Below, one piece after another: positions 8,414-17,032 of a DNA stretch of 64,000 bases. The stretch is from Alphaproteobacteria bacterium (GTDB taxonomy: Bacteria > Pseudomonadota > Alphaproteobacteria > UBA8366 > Aestuariispiraceae). Where the stretch lies: assembly GCA_033344895.1 (NCBI GenBank), contig JAWPMN010000001.1, positions 434,001-498,000 on the forward strand. Direction: 5' to 3'. Numbering within the stretch: position 1 is the stretch's first letter; every line of letters begins with the position of its first letter. The translations under genes and the position numbers were made by a program. The notes under the pieces are model-generated. The model was not told where the DNA came from. It saw only the letters and a program-made list of their open reading frames with translations, and searched no databases.

Positions 8414-9574
8414 TCAGAACCGAACGTCGAGCCCGCAGGCGCGTGCGATCAGCATGGTCTGGATCTGGCTGGATCCATCGCCGATGGTGCAGATCCGGTT
8501 GTCGCGCAGATAGCGGGATGGCGGGCAGTCATCCATGAAGCCCCAGCCGCCGGAAACCTGGATCGCCAGATTGGCGACCTCCGACCCGACTTCGGTGGCG
8601 TGCAGCTTGGCCATGGAAAGCGCGCCCAGATCATCGATCCCCTGATCGACCTGCCAGGCGGCGCGATAGGTCACCAGCCGTGCGCTGTCGGTCTTCAGCG
8701 CCATCTTGGCGACCATTTCCTGGATCAACTGCAGTCGGCCGATCGGCCCGCCGAACGCCTGACGCTCCTGAGCGTAGGAGATCGCGTGGTCCAGACTGGC
8801 CTGGGCGAGGCCGAGCGAACTGGCCGCCAGAAACAGCCGCGCCGCCTGATAGCCTTTGTGCAGCAGATAGCGCCCGGAATGCGGTTCCCCCACCACGGAA
8901 TCCGGCCCCAGAACGCAGTCTTCAAGATAGAGCGGCCGCGTGTCGGAGCTTTTCCAGCCCATCTTGTTGTACAGCTTGCCCCGACTGTATCCGTCCGCGT
9001 CATTCGGAGTAAGGAACAGCGTGAACTTCTTCTTCTCCGCATCCTTCGGCGAACTGACCGCCAGGATCAGGGTGAAGGACGAGATCGGTGTGCCGGCATT
9101 GGTGATGAAGGCCTTCTCGCCGGTCAGCGACCAGCTGCCGTTCCCAAGCTCCGTCGCGCGGGTCTTGAATCCGCCGGTATCCGACCCCGCATCCGGCTCC
9201 GTACCGGCAATGGAGCAGATCTTCTGGCCGGAGATGATATCGGGCAGCCACTTCGCCTTCTGTTCGTCGGTGCCGTAGCGCGCGACCGTCAGGCCGGTTG
9301 CCATCGACACCATGGCAGAAACTGCGAGCGACTGATCGGCCCGGGCAATCTCTTCCAGTGCCAGGACCGCCTCGAACACGCCCAGCCCCAGACCGCCAAG
9401 TTCTTTGGGAAAGGGAATCGCCTGGACACCCATCTCCCCCAGGCGCTGGAACAGGTCGACGGGAAAAACCCCTTCCCGGTCCAGCGCTTCGGCACGCGGC
9501 GCGATCTCGGCCTGGGCGAAATCGTGGATCGCCTGCTTCAATTCCTTCTGTTCAGGGGTCAGGTCGAAATTCAT
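8414..9574 (-). CDS. Acyl-CoA dehydrogenase
   Basis: This 386-residue FAD-dependent acyl-CoA dehydrogenase introduces a 2,3-double bond into an acyl-CoA. Family features in order: N-terminal helical domain (MNFDLTPEQKELKQ), the flavin loop KICSIAGTEPDAGSDT, the middle beta domain, and YAQERQAFGGPIGRLQ in the C-terminal domain. At the usual YEGTSEIQ catalytic motif it reads IGDGSSQIQ, with Asp where many relatives carry the base Glu. The start at 9574 follows AAGGAG eight bases upstream; the longer frame to 9688 would overlap the TetR gene. It lies between the regulator and livG on the same strand. Confidence 0.9.
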   Translation of the reverse strand: MNFDLTPEQKELKQAIHDFAQAEIAPRAEALDREGVFPVDLFQRLGEMGVQAIPFPKELGGLGLGVFEAVLALEEIARADQSLAVSAMVSMATGLTVARYGTDEQKAKWLPDIISGQKICSIAGTEPDAGSDTGGFKTRATELGNGSWSLTGEKAFITNAGTPISSFTLILAVSSPKDAEKKKFTLFLTPNDADGYSRGKLYNKMGWKSSDTRPLYLEDCVLGPDSVVGEPHSGRYLLHKGYQAARLFLAASSLGLAQASLDHAISYAQERQAFGGPIGRLQLIQEMVAKMALKTDSARLVTYRAAWQVDQGIDDLGALSMAKLHATEVGSEVANLAIQVSGGWGFMDDCPPSRYLRDNRICTIGDGSSQIQTMLIARACGLDVRF

Positions 9575-9587
9575 GCGCAGGGCTCCT

Positions 9588-10256
9588 TCAGATTGACGTC
9601 GGACCGGCATCCATCCGACGCGCCGCATGCAGCGTTGCGGAGAGATGTCTGTCCGGATCGGCGGCAAGGCCGCGGGTGGCGATTTCAATGATGGCGTCGG
9701 ATACGTCTTCGGGGTTCCAGGTGCCGGTTTCGCGATACCATTTCGCGGTCCAGTGCACGGCCCCCAGCAGGGTGAACACAGCGACCTTCGGCTCCAGATC
9801 CAGGATCGAACCGTCCCGACGCCCTTCCTCTATCAAGCCTCGCAGGCGGCGTTCGTAATCATCGCGAAGGGCATAGATCCGCTCCGCAGCCGGCCCCTCC
9901 AGCACGTTCTCTTCCAGGATCAGGGCCGGCACGCCGAGTTCCGCCATCATGACGACCAGATAGTTGCGCAGGCTGAGGCGCACTTTCTCGAGCCCGTTCC
10001 GGCCCACGGCCGCCCCTTCGTTCAGGGCACGTTCGGCAATTTCCATCGCCTCTTCGTGGCAGGCCAGGATGAGGTCGTTCTTGTTGGAGACGTAGCGGTA
10101 AAGCGCCGCCGCCGACACGCCCAGCTGGCGCGCGACATCATCCAGCTTCGCACCGTGGCTTCCCCGTCTGGAGAAGACCTTCGCCGCCGCGCGGATGATG
10201 GCCTTGCGTTTGAGTTCCTGCTGCTCAGCGCGGTCAGGAACGGCGTTTCCCCACAT
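9588..10256 (-). CDS. TetR/AcrR family transcriptional regulator
   Basis: This is a 222-residue TetR-type repressor. The helix-turn-helix spans about residues 20-60 (IIRAAAKVFSRRGS, then LDDVARQLGVSAAALYRYVSNKNDLI), and the remaining alpha-helical domain should bind an effector, likely an acyl-CoA given the neighbours. ATG at 10256 is chosen; the frame also permits TTG at 10271. It is the promoter-proximal gene of the acyl-CoA and liv operon, 13 bases before the acyl-CoA dehydrogenase gene, so it probably represses itself and the operon through the inverted repeat at 10281-10292. Confidence 0.88.
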   Translation of the reverse strand: MWGNAVPDRAEQQELKRKAIIRAAAKVFSRRGSHGAKLDDVARQLGVSAAALYRYVSNKNDLILACHEEAMEIAERALNEGAAVGRNGLEKVRLSLRNYLVVMMAELGVPALILEENVLEGPAAERIYALRDDYERRLRGLIEEGRRDGSILDLEPKVAVFTLLGAVHWTAKWYRETGTWNPEDVSDAIIEIATRGLAADPDRHLSATLHAARRMDAGPTSI

Positions 10257-10280
10257 AACGATCTCGTACAATTTTTTATC

Positions 10281-10292
10281 TAACGTTTGTTA
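10281..10292. promoter_or_regulatory. Candidate TetR operator upstream of the TetR gene
   Basis: TAACGTTTGTTA has TAAC/GTTA arms separated by four bases and starts 25 bases upstream of the TetR start codon, in an AT-rich patch (ATTTTTTATC beside it) that suits a promoter. The position is right for autorepression. The arms are short, so chance occurrence is possible. Confidence 0.35.
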
Positions 10293-10495
10293 TAATTTCG
10301 CAATCGTTGACCGTCAATCAGTTTCGTTAATCCGGATTAACCGGCGTCCATCGCAATTGACGAACAGGGCGGACGGGCCGGCAGTTCCGACCGGTTCGGT
10401 CAGACGGCAATCAATGGGGGATTGGTGCCTCGGGGGCGCTGAATGTCTGACGGTCGCCTGACGACGACGCCGCTGGACAGGCAACCCGAAAAGGT

Positions 10496-10508
10496 CCGCT
10501 TCATGCGG
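10496..10508 (-). terminator. Weak hairpin after otnC
   Basis: On the minus strand directly after the otnC stop, CCGC-ATGAA-GCGG is followed by ACCTTTT. The stem is only four pairs, so this is a weak candidate terminator for the acid-sugar operon. Apart from this and the TetR promoter I see nothing in 10257-10508. Confidence 0.3.
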
Positions 10509-11141
10509 TCAGACCGGGCGCTCCATCAGGCGTTCTACGTCTTCCGGCGTCAACAGTCTGGGATTTCTGCCGTGCAGCATGAGCATCAATTTCGCCGTCT
10601 CTTCCAACTCCTCCATGGCGAAGACGGCAGCGTCCAGATCGCGTGCGGCGACCACCGGACCATGATTGGCCAATAGGACCGCGCTGTGCTTCCCGGCCAG
10701 CCCGCGCACGGCCTCCCCCATGGCGGGATCGCCCGGCATGAAGTATGGCAGAAGCTTCACCCGCCCCAACCGCATGATTGAATAGGCCGTGACCGGCAGC
10801 AGCACGTTGTCCGGATCGATTTCGGGCAGGGCCGATACGGCGGTCGCATGGCTGGAATGCAGATGCACGACAGCGCCAGCCGACCGTGTCTCATAAAAGG
10901 CGCGATGGAGCGCCAGTTCCTTGGTCGGCTTCATCCCGCCGATGTGACGCCCGTCGGCATCCAGTTCAGAGAGGCTGGCGGGATCCAGATTCCGGAAGCT
11001 CGATCCGGTCGGCGTGACCAGGGTTCGTCCGTCCTCAAGCTTCAGGGAAATATTGCCCGAAGCCCCGCCGGTCAGCCCCCGATCGAACATCGACCGGGCC
11101 CAGCCGCAGAGATTCTCTCGCAGTCGCGATTCCTCACTCAT
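10509..11141 (-). CDS. otnC: 3-oxo-tetronate 4-phosphate decarboxylase, class II aldolase family
   Basis: This is a 210-residue class II aldolase/adducin-fold protein. The metal site is visible as VVHLHSSHATAV and, later, LLANHGPVVAARDL; the phosphate-binding region is GASGNISLKLEDG. Its start codon overlaps the stop of a DUF1537 kinase (ATGA), the diagnostic OtnK-OtnC pairing. In the family, OtnC decarboxylates 3-oxo-tetronate 4-phosphate to dihydroxyacetone phosphate, which enters glycolysis. It is the last gene of the tctC-to-otnC operon. Assignment rests on pairing and length; related fuculose-phosphate aldolases look similar. Confidence 0.85.
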   Translation of the reverse strand: MSEESRLRENLCGWARSMFDRGLTGGASGNISLKLEDGRTLVTPTGSSFRNLDPASLSELDADGRHIGGMKPTKELALHRAFYETRSAGAVVHLHSSHATAVSALPEIDPDNVLLPVTAYSIMRLGRVKLLPYFMPGDPAMGEAVRGLAGKHSAVLLANHGPVVAARDLDAAVFAMEELEETAKLMLMLHGRNPRLLTPEDVERLMERPV

Positions 11142-12388
11142 ATCCCGCCCTCCAGAACCGTCAGGGCGGTTTCAAAGAAGTCCGTATCACCGAAGTTTCC
11201 CGACTTCAGCGCCAGAGACAGGCCGCCTGCGCCGTCCGACATGGCCGGCACGCCGGGCGCGATTTCAGGACCGATCCGTAGCTCAGAGAGCCCAAGCGCC
11301 GATACGACCGCCCCGGAGGTTTCCCCACCGGCCACGACCAGACGCTTGGCACCAGCATCGCGAAGCCTCTGCGCAACCACGCCGAAAAGAGATTCGATCA
11401 GGTTCGCCGATTTCTCCCTTCCAAGGCTCGCCTGCGCCGCCGCAACGGATTTCGGATCAGCCGTGGAATAGGCAATCGGCGCCACTTCAAGCCGCTCGAT
11501 CAGCCAATCCGCAACCGTATCGGCAGTTTGAGCGCCGGAAAGGATCTGTACCGGGTCGATTGCCAATGCCGGATGCGCCATTGCATATCGCCCAACCTGC
11601 GCGCGGGTCATGCTGGAGCAAGAACCGGACAGAACGGCACCCGGTCCGGAAAAGCCATGCCATTCCCCGGCGCGCCCCTGCCCGCGTGACCCGAAACTTT
11701 CCGGCAGGCCAAGACCGATCCCCGATCCGCCGGTGATCAGCGTGTCCTCGGACAGGCCCAGGCCGATCTCCCGAAGGTCGGCATCAGAGATCGCATCGAC
11801 GACGATGATGGGCCGGCCTGCCGTTCCCTCCGCCTCCAGCGCCGTCCGGATAGCGTCCCTGCCCTGTGAGACAATGCTGTGCGGCACATGTCCGACGGAC
11901 TGGCAGGTCTGCTGCGCCAGCCAGCGCCGAATGTCGGAATCGCGCATCGGCGTCAGCGGATGGTCACGCATGCCGGAGTCGCTCAGCAGCGTATCGCCGA
12001 CAAAGAGATGCCCCATATAGACACTGCGGCCATTCGCCGGAAAGGCCGGGCACACCAGCGCCCGTCTGGCGTTCAGTTCCGACATCAGCGCGTCGATCAC
12101 CGGCCCGATATTGCCCTCGGGCGTCGAATCTAAGGTGGAACAGTACTTGAAGAAGTACCGGCGGCAGCCCTGATCGCGCAGCCAGCGCAGCGCGGCCAGA
12201 CTGTCCGACACGGCCGTGTCCACCGGGCAGGTCCGGGTTTTCAATGCGACCACCCCCGCGTCGACCGACGGATTGGCGGCGCCCGTCGGCACGCCGCAAT
12301 ACTGGGTAACCTGCATGCCGCCATTGGCCAGCGTAAGCCCCAGATCGCTGGATCCGGTGAAGTCGTCTCCGATGCAGCCCAGGATCAT
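11138..12388 (-). CDS. otnK: 3-oxo-tetronate kinase, DUF1537/four-carbon acid sugar kinase family
   Basis: This 416-residue two-domain kinase of the four-carbon acid sugar family has the N-terminal substrate domain starting MILGCIGDDFTGSSDLG (the acidic GDDFTGS motif is diagnostic) and a C-terminal nucleotide-binding domain with KRLVVAGGETSGAVV and a closing Gly-rich loop. OtnK phosphorylates 3-oxo-tetronate at O4, making the OtnC substrate. It overlaps otnC by four bases. The usual partners of this pathway, L-threonate dehydrogenase LtnD and isomerase OtnI, are not in the window, so the 3-oxo acid must arise another way or elsewhere. Confidence 0.88.
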   Translation of the reverse strand: MILGCIGDDFTGSSDLGLTLANGGMQVTQYCGVPTGAANPSVDAGVVALKTRTCPVDTAVSDSLAALRWLRDQGCRRYFFKYCSTLDSTPEGNIGPVIDALMSELNARRALVCPAFPANGRSVYMGHLFVGDTLLSDSGMRDHPLTPMRDSDIRRWLAQQTCQSVGHVPHSIVSQGRDAIRTALEAEGTAGRPIIVVDAISDADLREIGLGLSEDTLITGGSGIGLGLPESFGSRGQGRAGEWHGFSGPGAVLSGSCSSMTRAQVGRYAMAHPALAIDPVQILSGAQTADTVADWLIERLEVAPIAYSTADPKSVAAAQASLGREKSANLIESLFGVVAQRLRDAGAKRLVVAGGETSGAVVSALGLSELRIGPEIAPGVPAMSDGAGGLSLALKSGNFGDTDFFETALTVLEGGI

Positions 12389-12397
12389 CGCACGCCC

Positions 12398-13204
12398 CTA
12401 CGCATCGACCGACCGGACGGGACCAAGATCCAGGCGCCGGGCGAAGTCCGGCAGCCCCTCCGTCGCCGCGAAGAGGTCGAACACCTGAGGGTCGTGGCCG
12501 GGAACCACCAGGGAAGGCGATGAGGCGAGGCGCTGCACGGTTTGAAAGCCGTCCAGCATTTCCTGCAGGTCGACGACGATAGGGAACGGCTTCCCCTTCA
12601 GATAGTTCTCGTAATAGTGTGAGGCGTCGGAGGCGAGGACCATCCAGCCTGCGGATGTGCGGACCCGGACGACCTGCAGTCCCTTTGTGTGGCCACCGAT
12701 ACGGTGGACCGTTACGCCGGGCGCAATATTTCCCTCCTGATCGTGGAAACGGACCCGACCGTCATAGAGCGTTCGGATCATCTGGCAGACATGCTCCGCC
12801 GAAAACGGATAGCGCAGATGCGGATGACACATGCAGGGGCCGGTGACGTACTGCATCTCCGCTTCCTGGATGTGGAATACCGCATTGGGAAACCGGTCCA
12901 GCCCGCCGGCATGATCGTAATGCATATGGGTGATGATGACGGTCTCGATCGCGTCCGGGTCGACCCCCACTGCCCGCAGCGCCACGTCCGGATCGCGCAG
13001 GACCGGGCGCCCGCGCCGGGCCCCCTCCGCCGTGTCGTAGCCGGTGTCCACCAGGATGGTGCCCAGGTCGGACTGAAGGACCCAGAGGAAATAGTCCATG
13101 GCATGGGGGCTGGCATGGTCGTCGTCCAGAATGAAGGAATCCTGCCGCGTCCGCGTGTTCCGGTCGGCATATTTGATGGCCGTCACCTGCCAGGTCTGTT
13201 CCAT
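12398..13204 (-). CDS. Metallo-beta-lactamase-fold hydrolase, AttM/AiiB-like (possible lactonase)
   Basis: This 268-residue protein has the metallo-beta-lactamase motif THMHYDHAGG for two metals, then further ligands in IGGHTKG, LASDASHYYEN and VPGHDP. It most resembles the N-acyl-homoserine lactonase-like branch (AttM, AiiB), which also contains lactonases for other substrates. GAGGAGG upstream supports ATG at 13204. Its place between the small monooxygenase and otnK suggests opening of a sugar lactone to the tetronate acid rather than quorum quenching; that is inference from context. Confidence 0.75.
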   Translation of the reverse strand: MEQTWQVTAIKYADRNTRTRQDSFILDDDHASPHAMDYFLWVLQSDLGTILVDTGYDTAEGARRGRPVLRDPDVALRAVGVDPDAIETVIITHMHYDHAGGLDRFPNAVFHIQEAEMQYVTGPCMCHPHLRYPFSAEHVCQMIRTLYDGRVRFHDQEGNIAPGVTVHRIGGHTKGLQVVRVRTSAGWMVLASDASHYYENYLKGKPFPIVVDLQEMLDGFQTVQRLASSPSLVVPGHDPQVFDLFAATEGLPDFARRLDLGPVRSVDA

Positions 13205-13217
13205 CCCGAATTCCTCC

Positions 13218-13511
13218 TCAGTTCTCGATTGCCTGATCGTAAGTCCGGACCGACTTTTCCACGATCATCGGCGACACGTCCCGATCGAACGTCTTGAAAT
13301 GCGTGCTCTGCAAATGAGCGTCGAAGGCCGCACGGTCGCTGTAGATTTCATAGAGGAACACCGTGGCGGGTGCGGCCCGGTCGGTCCAGACATCGAAACG
13401 CTGGCATCCCGGTTCCTCGGCAAGCGACGTGGCGGCCTGATGGCGCATCAGCCCCAGGAACGTCTCAATCTGTTCCGGATCAATCTCAAAGGTTACGCAG
13501 ACGGCAAACAT
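13218..13511 (-). CDS. Small antibiotic-biosynthesis-monooxygenase-domain protein
   Basis: This 97-residue protein matches the ABM/YgiN dimeric ferredoxin-like fold: FAVCVTFEIDPEQIETFL at the start, EEPGCQRFDVWTD in the middle and FLYEIYSDRAAFDAHLQSTHF at the end. Such proteins act as quinol monooxygenases, isomerases or mutarotase-like helpers, and the exact reaction cannot be read. It sits between tctA (one base gap) and the hydrolase gene in the same operon, so a role in processing the imported acid or lactone is likely. Confidence 0.75.
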   Translation of the reverse strand: MFAVCVTFEIDPEQIETFLGLMRHQAATSLAEEPGCQRFDVWTDRAAPATVFLYEIYSDRAAFDAHLQSTHFKTFDRDVSPMIVEKSVRTYDQAIEN

Positions 13512-13512
13512 G

Positions 13513-15039
13513 TCAGTTCTTCCTTCCGGACAAGGCGGCGGGCAGCGCCGCCGCGCACATCCGACGTGCGAATGGTATCTGCGACAGGATCAGCAGAACG
13601 TTGAGGGACAGCAGGATCGCCGCCCCCGGGCGCGTGACGAAAACAGACAGGTCCCCATCGGAAATCAGCAGCGACCGGCGGAAGGTCTCATCGAACAGCC
13701 CGCCCAGAATGACGCCGATCACAAGGGGCGCGATCGGGTACTTCATGGCGATCATGCCATAGGCGACGAAACCGACGCCTAGCATCAGGAACAGATCGTT
13801 GATTCCGCCGCCGACCGAAAACGATCCGATTGTAGTCAGAACCAGCACGACGGGCAGAAAGACGGTGCGCGGCAGTTTCAGGATCAGAATGAAGACCCGG
13901 GCCGTGAACAGGCCCATCAGGAACATGGTCAGCGACGCCATGACCAGGATCGCCACGATATGGACGATCAGCGCCGGATCGATTGTCGGCCCCGGAATGA
14001 CATTGTTGATCTTCAAAGCTCCCAACAAGGCAGCCGCCGGCGGCGACCCGGGAATACCCAGTACCAGAAGCGGAATCAGCGCCCCGCCGATTGCGGCATT
14101 GTTCGCGGTTTCAGCAGAAATCAGTCCGCGAAGCGATCCCAGCCCGAAGCGCGAGGAATCCTTCGCGACGCTCTTTGCGACACCGTAGGACACCCAACCC
14201 GCGACATCCTCCCCGACGCCGGGCAGCGCGCCGATTCCGGTTCCGATCCCGCCGGACCGCAGGATGCCGGGGAAATGCCGCATCACATCGCGCAGGCGTG
14301 GCACGATCCGGCCGACGGGCAGCGGCGCCCCGCCCGATACGGCCGCGCGCATGCCGTCCAGAATCTGCGGAATTGCGAAGGCGCCCATCAGGACCGGCAC
14401 GATCTGGAAGCCCGACAGCAGATAGGACCACCCGAAGGTATAGCGTTCCTCGGACAGGATCGGATCCAGGCCGACCATGGCCATGGCCAGTCCGACAAGC
14501 CCCGCGATCCAGCCCTTGATCACCAGATCCTGGCTCATCAACGTTCCGGACAGAAGAATGCCGAACAGCGCCAGCAGGGCCTTCTCCGGTGACGCGATGT
14601 TCTGCGCGACCAGCAGCAGCAGCCAGACGAAGATCAGCAGACAGAACGCCCCGAACAGGGTGCCGATGAAGGATGCCGTCGTCGTGATGCCCAACGCCTC
14701 CCCGCCACGCCCTTCCCTTGCAAGCGGGTGGCCGTCCATCGCCGTTGCGGCCGAGGCCGCGGTGCCGGGAATATTGAGCAGGATCGACGGATAGGATCCG
14801 CCGTAGATGGCGCCGACATAGGCCCCGATCAGGGCGATCAGGGATTGTTCCAGCGGAAACTTGTTGCCGAAGAACCCGGTCAGGATCGTCACGGCCAGCG
14901 TCGCCGTCAGGCCGGGCAATGCCCCGAAGACGATGCCCAGGAAGACCGAGACGATCAGATAGAGATAAGTCATCGGATCGCTGGCCAGCATGTGAAGACT
15001 GCCCGCGAAGGCGCCGAGCTGCGTCAGAACAAAATCCAT
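13513..15039 (-). CDS. tctA: Tripartite tricarboxylate transporter large permease TctA
   Basis: This 508-residue permease has about twelve membrane segments and TctA hallmarks: FGALPGLTATLAVTIL near residue 40, YGGSYPSILLNIPGTAASAATAMDG near 85, and a repeat of the same pattern, GALPGVGEDVAGW and LIPLLVLGIPGSPPAAAL, in the second half. It carries carboxylates across the inner membrane by ion coupling, fed by the periplasmic TctC. It lies immediately after tctB. The substrate is probably the acid processed by the hydrolase, OtnK and OtnC. Confidence 0.93.
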   Translation of the reverse strand: MDFVLTQLGAFAGSLHMLASDPMTYLYLIVSVFLGIVFGALPGLTATLAVTILTGFFGNKFPLEQSLIALIGAYVGAIYGGSYPSILLNIPGTAASAATAMDGHPLAREGRGGEALGITTTASFIGTLFGAFCLLIFVWLLLLVAQNIASPEKALLALFGILLSGTLMSQDLVIKGWIAGLVGLAMAMVGLDPILSEERYTFGWSYLLSGFQIVPVLMGAFAIPQILDGMRAAVSGGAPLPVGRIVPRLRDVMRHFPGILRSGGIGTGIGALPGVGEDVAGWVSYGVAKSVAKDSSRFGLGSLRGLISAETANNAAIGGALIPLLVLGIPGSPPAAALLGALKINNVIPGPTIDPALIVHIVAILVMASLTMFLMGLFTARVFILILKLPRTVFLPVVLVLTTIGSFSVGGGINDLFLMLGVGFVAYGMIAMKYPIAPLVIGVILGGLFDETFRRSLLISDGDLSVFVTRPGAAILLSLNVLLILSQIPFARRMCAAALPAALSGRKN

Positions 15040-15043
15040 TGCC

Positions 15044-15814
15044 CTAGTCCCCTTTCAGCATCGGCTTCAGGGTGACGTAGTAGTGATATTCGATCTGAGA
15101 GAAGATCAGGCCGGTCCGATTCGGGACATTCTGGCGGAACCCGAAGGCCATCCCGATGACCAGGATCAACGGCACCAGCAGCGCCACGATGGGTGTCGCG
15201 CTGACCACCCGGTCGACCGCCCCGCGGCGTCTTTCGACGCAGAACATCGCCAGGGTCAGGCTCAGCCAGGCGACCAGGGTCAGGACATCGTCGTCATGCG
15301 GCTTTGCCCATTCGGCCGGCAGCGGATGGATCACCACGGCATAGACCGCCGGCAGGATCGCCCCGGTCGCACTGAGAACCATCGGTAAGGACCGACCGCT
15401 GTGAAACCCGTAGGTCAGGGCCGTGAGGGTCAGTCCGCTGGCCAGGATGAAATCCACACGCGGCACCAAACCGCCGATATAGGCGATCAGGATCAGCGAC
15501 AGAAGGAGTATCCGGCGAAGCGCCCCCCATTGCGGATATACCGTTCGCGCTGGGGCGATGGATGTCAGAGCCCGCGATGCCCCGCCGTCCCGGATCGAAA
15601 TGCCGAGAAGGACCAGCGCCAGAAGCAGCAGCATCCCGAAAATGCCGAAGGGCACGATTGCGGCGGAATTGAACCATTGCGCGGAATCGACCCCCGCGGC
15701 CTTCGCCTCATAGAACGGCAGCGAACTGGTCTGCCGCAGGAACAGTATCGATACCGCGATCAGAAACAGGGACGTCCAGAAATCCCGCGTTCGCAAACCT
15801 GCCTTGTCTTCCAT
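15044..15814 (-). CDS. tctB: Tripartite tricarboxylate transporter small permease TctB
   Basis: This 256-residue membrane protein, long for a TctB, has four main membrane helices preceded by the typical basic-hydrophobic start RTRDFWTSLFLIAVSILF. The start ATG at 15814 (MEDKAGL) has a GGAGCGGGAA ribosome site; the frame continues upstream to 16003 but that part is arginine/proline-rich noise overlapping tctC. A polar loop, SIRDGGASRALTSIAPARTV, splits the first and second helices. It works with TctA and TctC. Confidence 0.82.
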   Translation of the reverse strand: MEDKAGLRTRDFWTSLFLIAVSILFLRQTSSLPFYEAKAAGVDSAQWFNSAAIVPFGIFGMLLLLALVLLGISIRDGGASRALTSIAPARTVYPQWGALRRILLLSLILIAYIGGLVPRVDFILASGLTLTALTYGFHSGRSLPMVLSATGAILPAVYAVVIHPLPAEWAKPHDDDVLTLVAWLSLTLAMFCVERRRGAVDRVVSATPIVALLVPLILVIGMAFGFRQNVPNRTGLIFSQIEYHYYVTLKPMLKGD

Positions 15815-15893
15815 TTCCCGCTCCACTCGCCGGGAAAGCGGCCGGCCCGCGTAGGCTGACGGACCGGCGCTTCCCACATGAACCCGAAACCGG

Positions 15894-16898
15894 TCAGGGT
15901 TTCTCGATTCCCAGCGACGCCGGGTCGACCTTGGCGGCGCCGAGATCCCAAAGGGTCCAGGCGAACGTGCTTTCCAGCTTGGCGAAGACGGCGGAAGCGT
16001 CATCGCCCGACTGGCCGGAAATGTCGTAATGGTTGGTCCTGGCCCAGTCCGCGACCGTGTCAGAGGCCATTGCCTTGTCGAAGGCGTCGGTCAGGGCCGC
16101 CTTCACCTCGTCGGGAGCGGAGGCATGCACGGCAAAACCGATGGCCTGCTTCAGCGGCAGATATTTGTCCAACCCGTCATACATCGTGAAAGCGGACGGA
16201 ATCTCCACCGATCCGACCGTGGCCGGTTCCGGCGTCAACGTCGCCAGCGGCCGCAGCAGCCCACCGTCGATCAGCGGCTGCTGCTCCGCCAGTGATGTGA
16301 CGACGACGGCAACCTCACCCGCAACGGCGGCTTCCTGACCGGGGGCCGACCCCTTGTAAGGGACAAATTTGAAGCTGGCGCTGGTCCCGTTCTCGATTGC
16401 CAGCAAATTCAGATGGTGGATCGATCCCGACCCCGACGCCGCCGCCGGAATGCTGCCGGGCGCGGCCTTCGCCGCCGCGATCAGATCCTGCAGCGTCTTG
16501 TGCGGAGAGTTCGCCGGCACCGAGATCAGGTCCGGCGACCCGCCGACGATGAACGGGTGCCAGTAGGAAAACTTCTGATCCCAGCCCCCCTGAACCGCAG
16601 CCGTCACATTCGATTCCGACAGGCCGACAAGGGTATAGCCGTCGTCGGGCTGGTTCATGACATAGACCATGCCGTTGGAGCCGGCGACACCGCCCGTCTG
16701 GTTGATGACGTTAATGCTGACCGGCAGGTGCTTTTCCATCTCTGCCATGATCATGCGGTTGATCGTATCCGTACCGCCACCGGCGCCCCAGACGACGGCA
16801 GTCGTGATATCGCGATAGGGATAGCTTTGCGCCTGTGCACCGGTCGCGATCCCCAGACCCAAAGCCGCCAGCGCGGCCACCCTCAAAATCCTCCTCAT
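15894..16898 (-). CDS. tctC: Tripartite tricarboxylate transporter periplasmic binding protein TctC/Bug family
   Basis: This 334-residue secreted binding protein has signal peptide MRRILRVAALAALGLGIATG ending AQA before QSYPYRDI. Bug-family signs include VVWGAGGGTDTINRMI near the N-terminus and the ligand-contact strand INVINQTGGVAGSNGM. AGGAGG before ATG 16898 fixes the start. It heads the minus-strand operon and is divergent from the dehydrogenase operon across a 134-base region containing a GntR-type palindrome. TctC proteins bind carboxylates. Confidence 0.92.
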   Translation of the reverse strand: MRRILRVAALAALGLGIATGAQAQSYPYRDITTAVVWGAGGGTDTINRMIMAEMEKHLPVSINVINQTGGVAGSNGMVYVMNQPDDGYTLVGLSESNVTAAVQGGWDQKFSYWHPFIVGGSPDLISVPANSPHKTLQDLIAAAKAAPGSIPAAASGSGSIHHLNLLAIENGTSASFKFVPYKGSAPGQEAAVAGEVAVVVTSLAEQQPLIDGGLLRPLATLTPEPATVGSVEIPSAFTMYDGLDKYLPLKQAIGFAVHASAPDEVKAALTDAFDKAMASDTVADWARTNHYDISGQSGDDASAVFAKLESTFAWTLWDLGAAKVDPASLGIEKP

Positions 16899-16940
16899 CG
16901 TTTCCTCCTGTTTCAATGGTGTGTTTGTTGTTGTGTGTGT

Positions 16941-16954
16941 TTATGTATACATAA
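16941..16954. promoter_or_regulatory. GntR-type operator between divergent acid-sugar operons
   Basis: TTATGTATACATAA is a perfect 14-base palindrome around the GTATAC core that FadR-subfamily GntR repressors typically bind. It lies between tctC (start 16898) and the dehydrogenase gene (start 17033), where one dimer could control both promoters. The GntR gene at 19164-19880 ends the plus operon and is the obvious candidate binder. Flanking sequence is AT-rich, unlike the surrounding genes. Confidence 0.65.
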
Positions 16955-17032
16955 TAATATGCACCGTCAATAATGCTTCACAAACACCCGGCAACGCGGT
17001 TCTGTCGGGTAGACGCGATGATGGGAGGAACC

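Noticed and set aside
12398-13204. Calling the metallo-beta-lactamase protein a quorum-quenching lactonase
   Set aside because: The fold and motif fit that branch, but the acid-sugar operon gives no reason for homoserine lactone as substrate.
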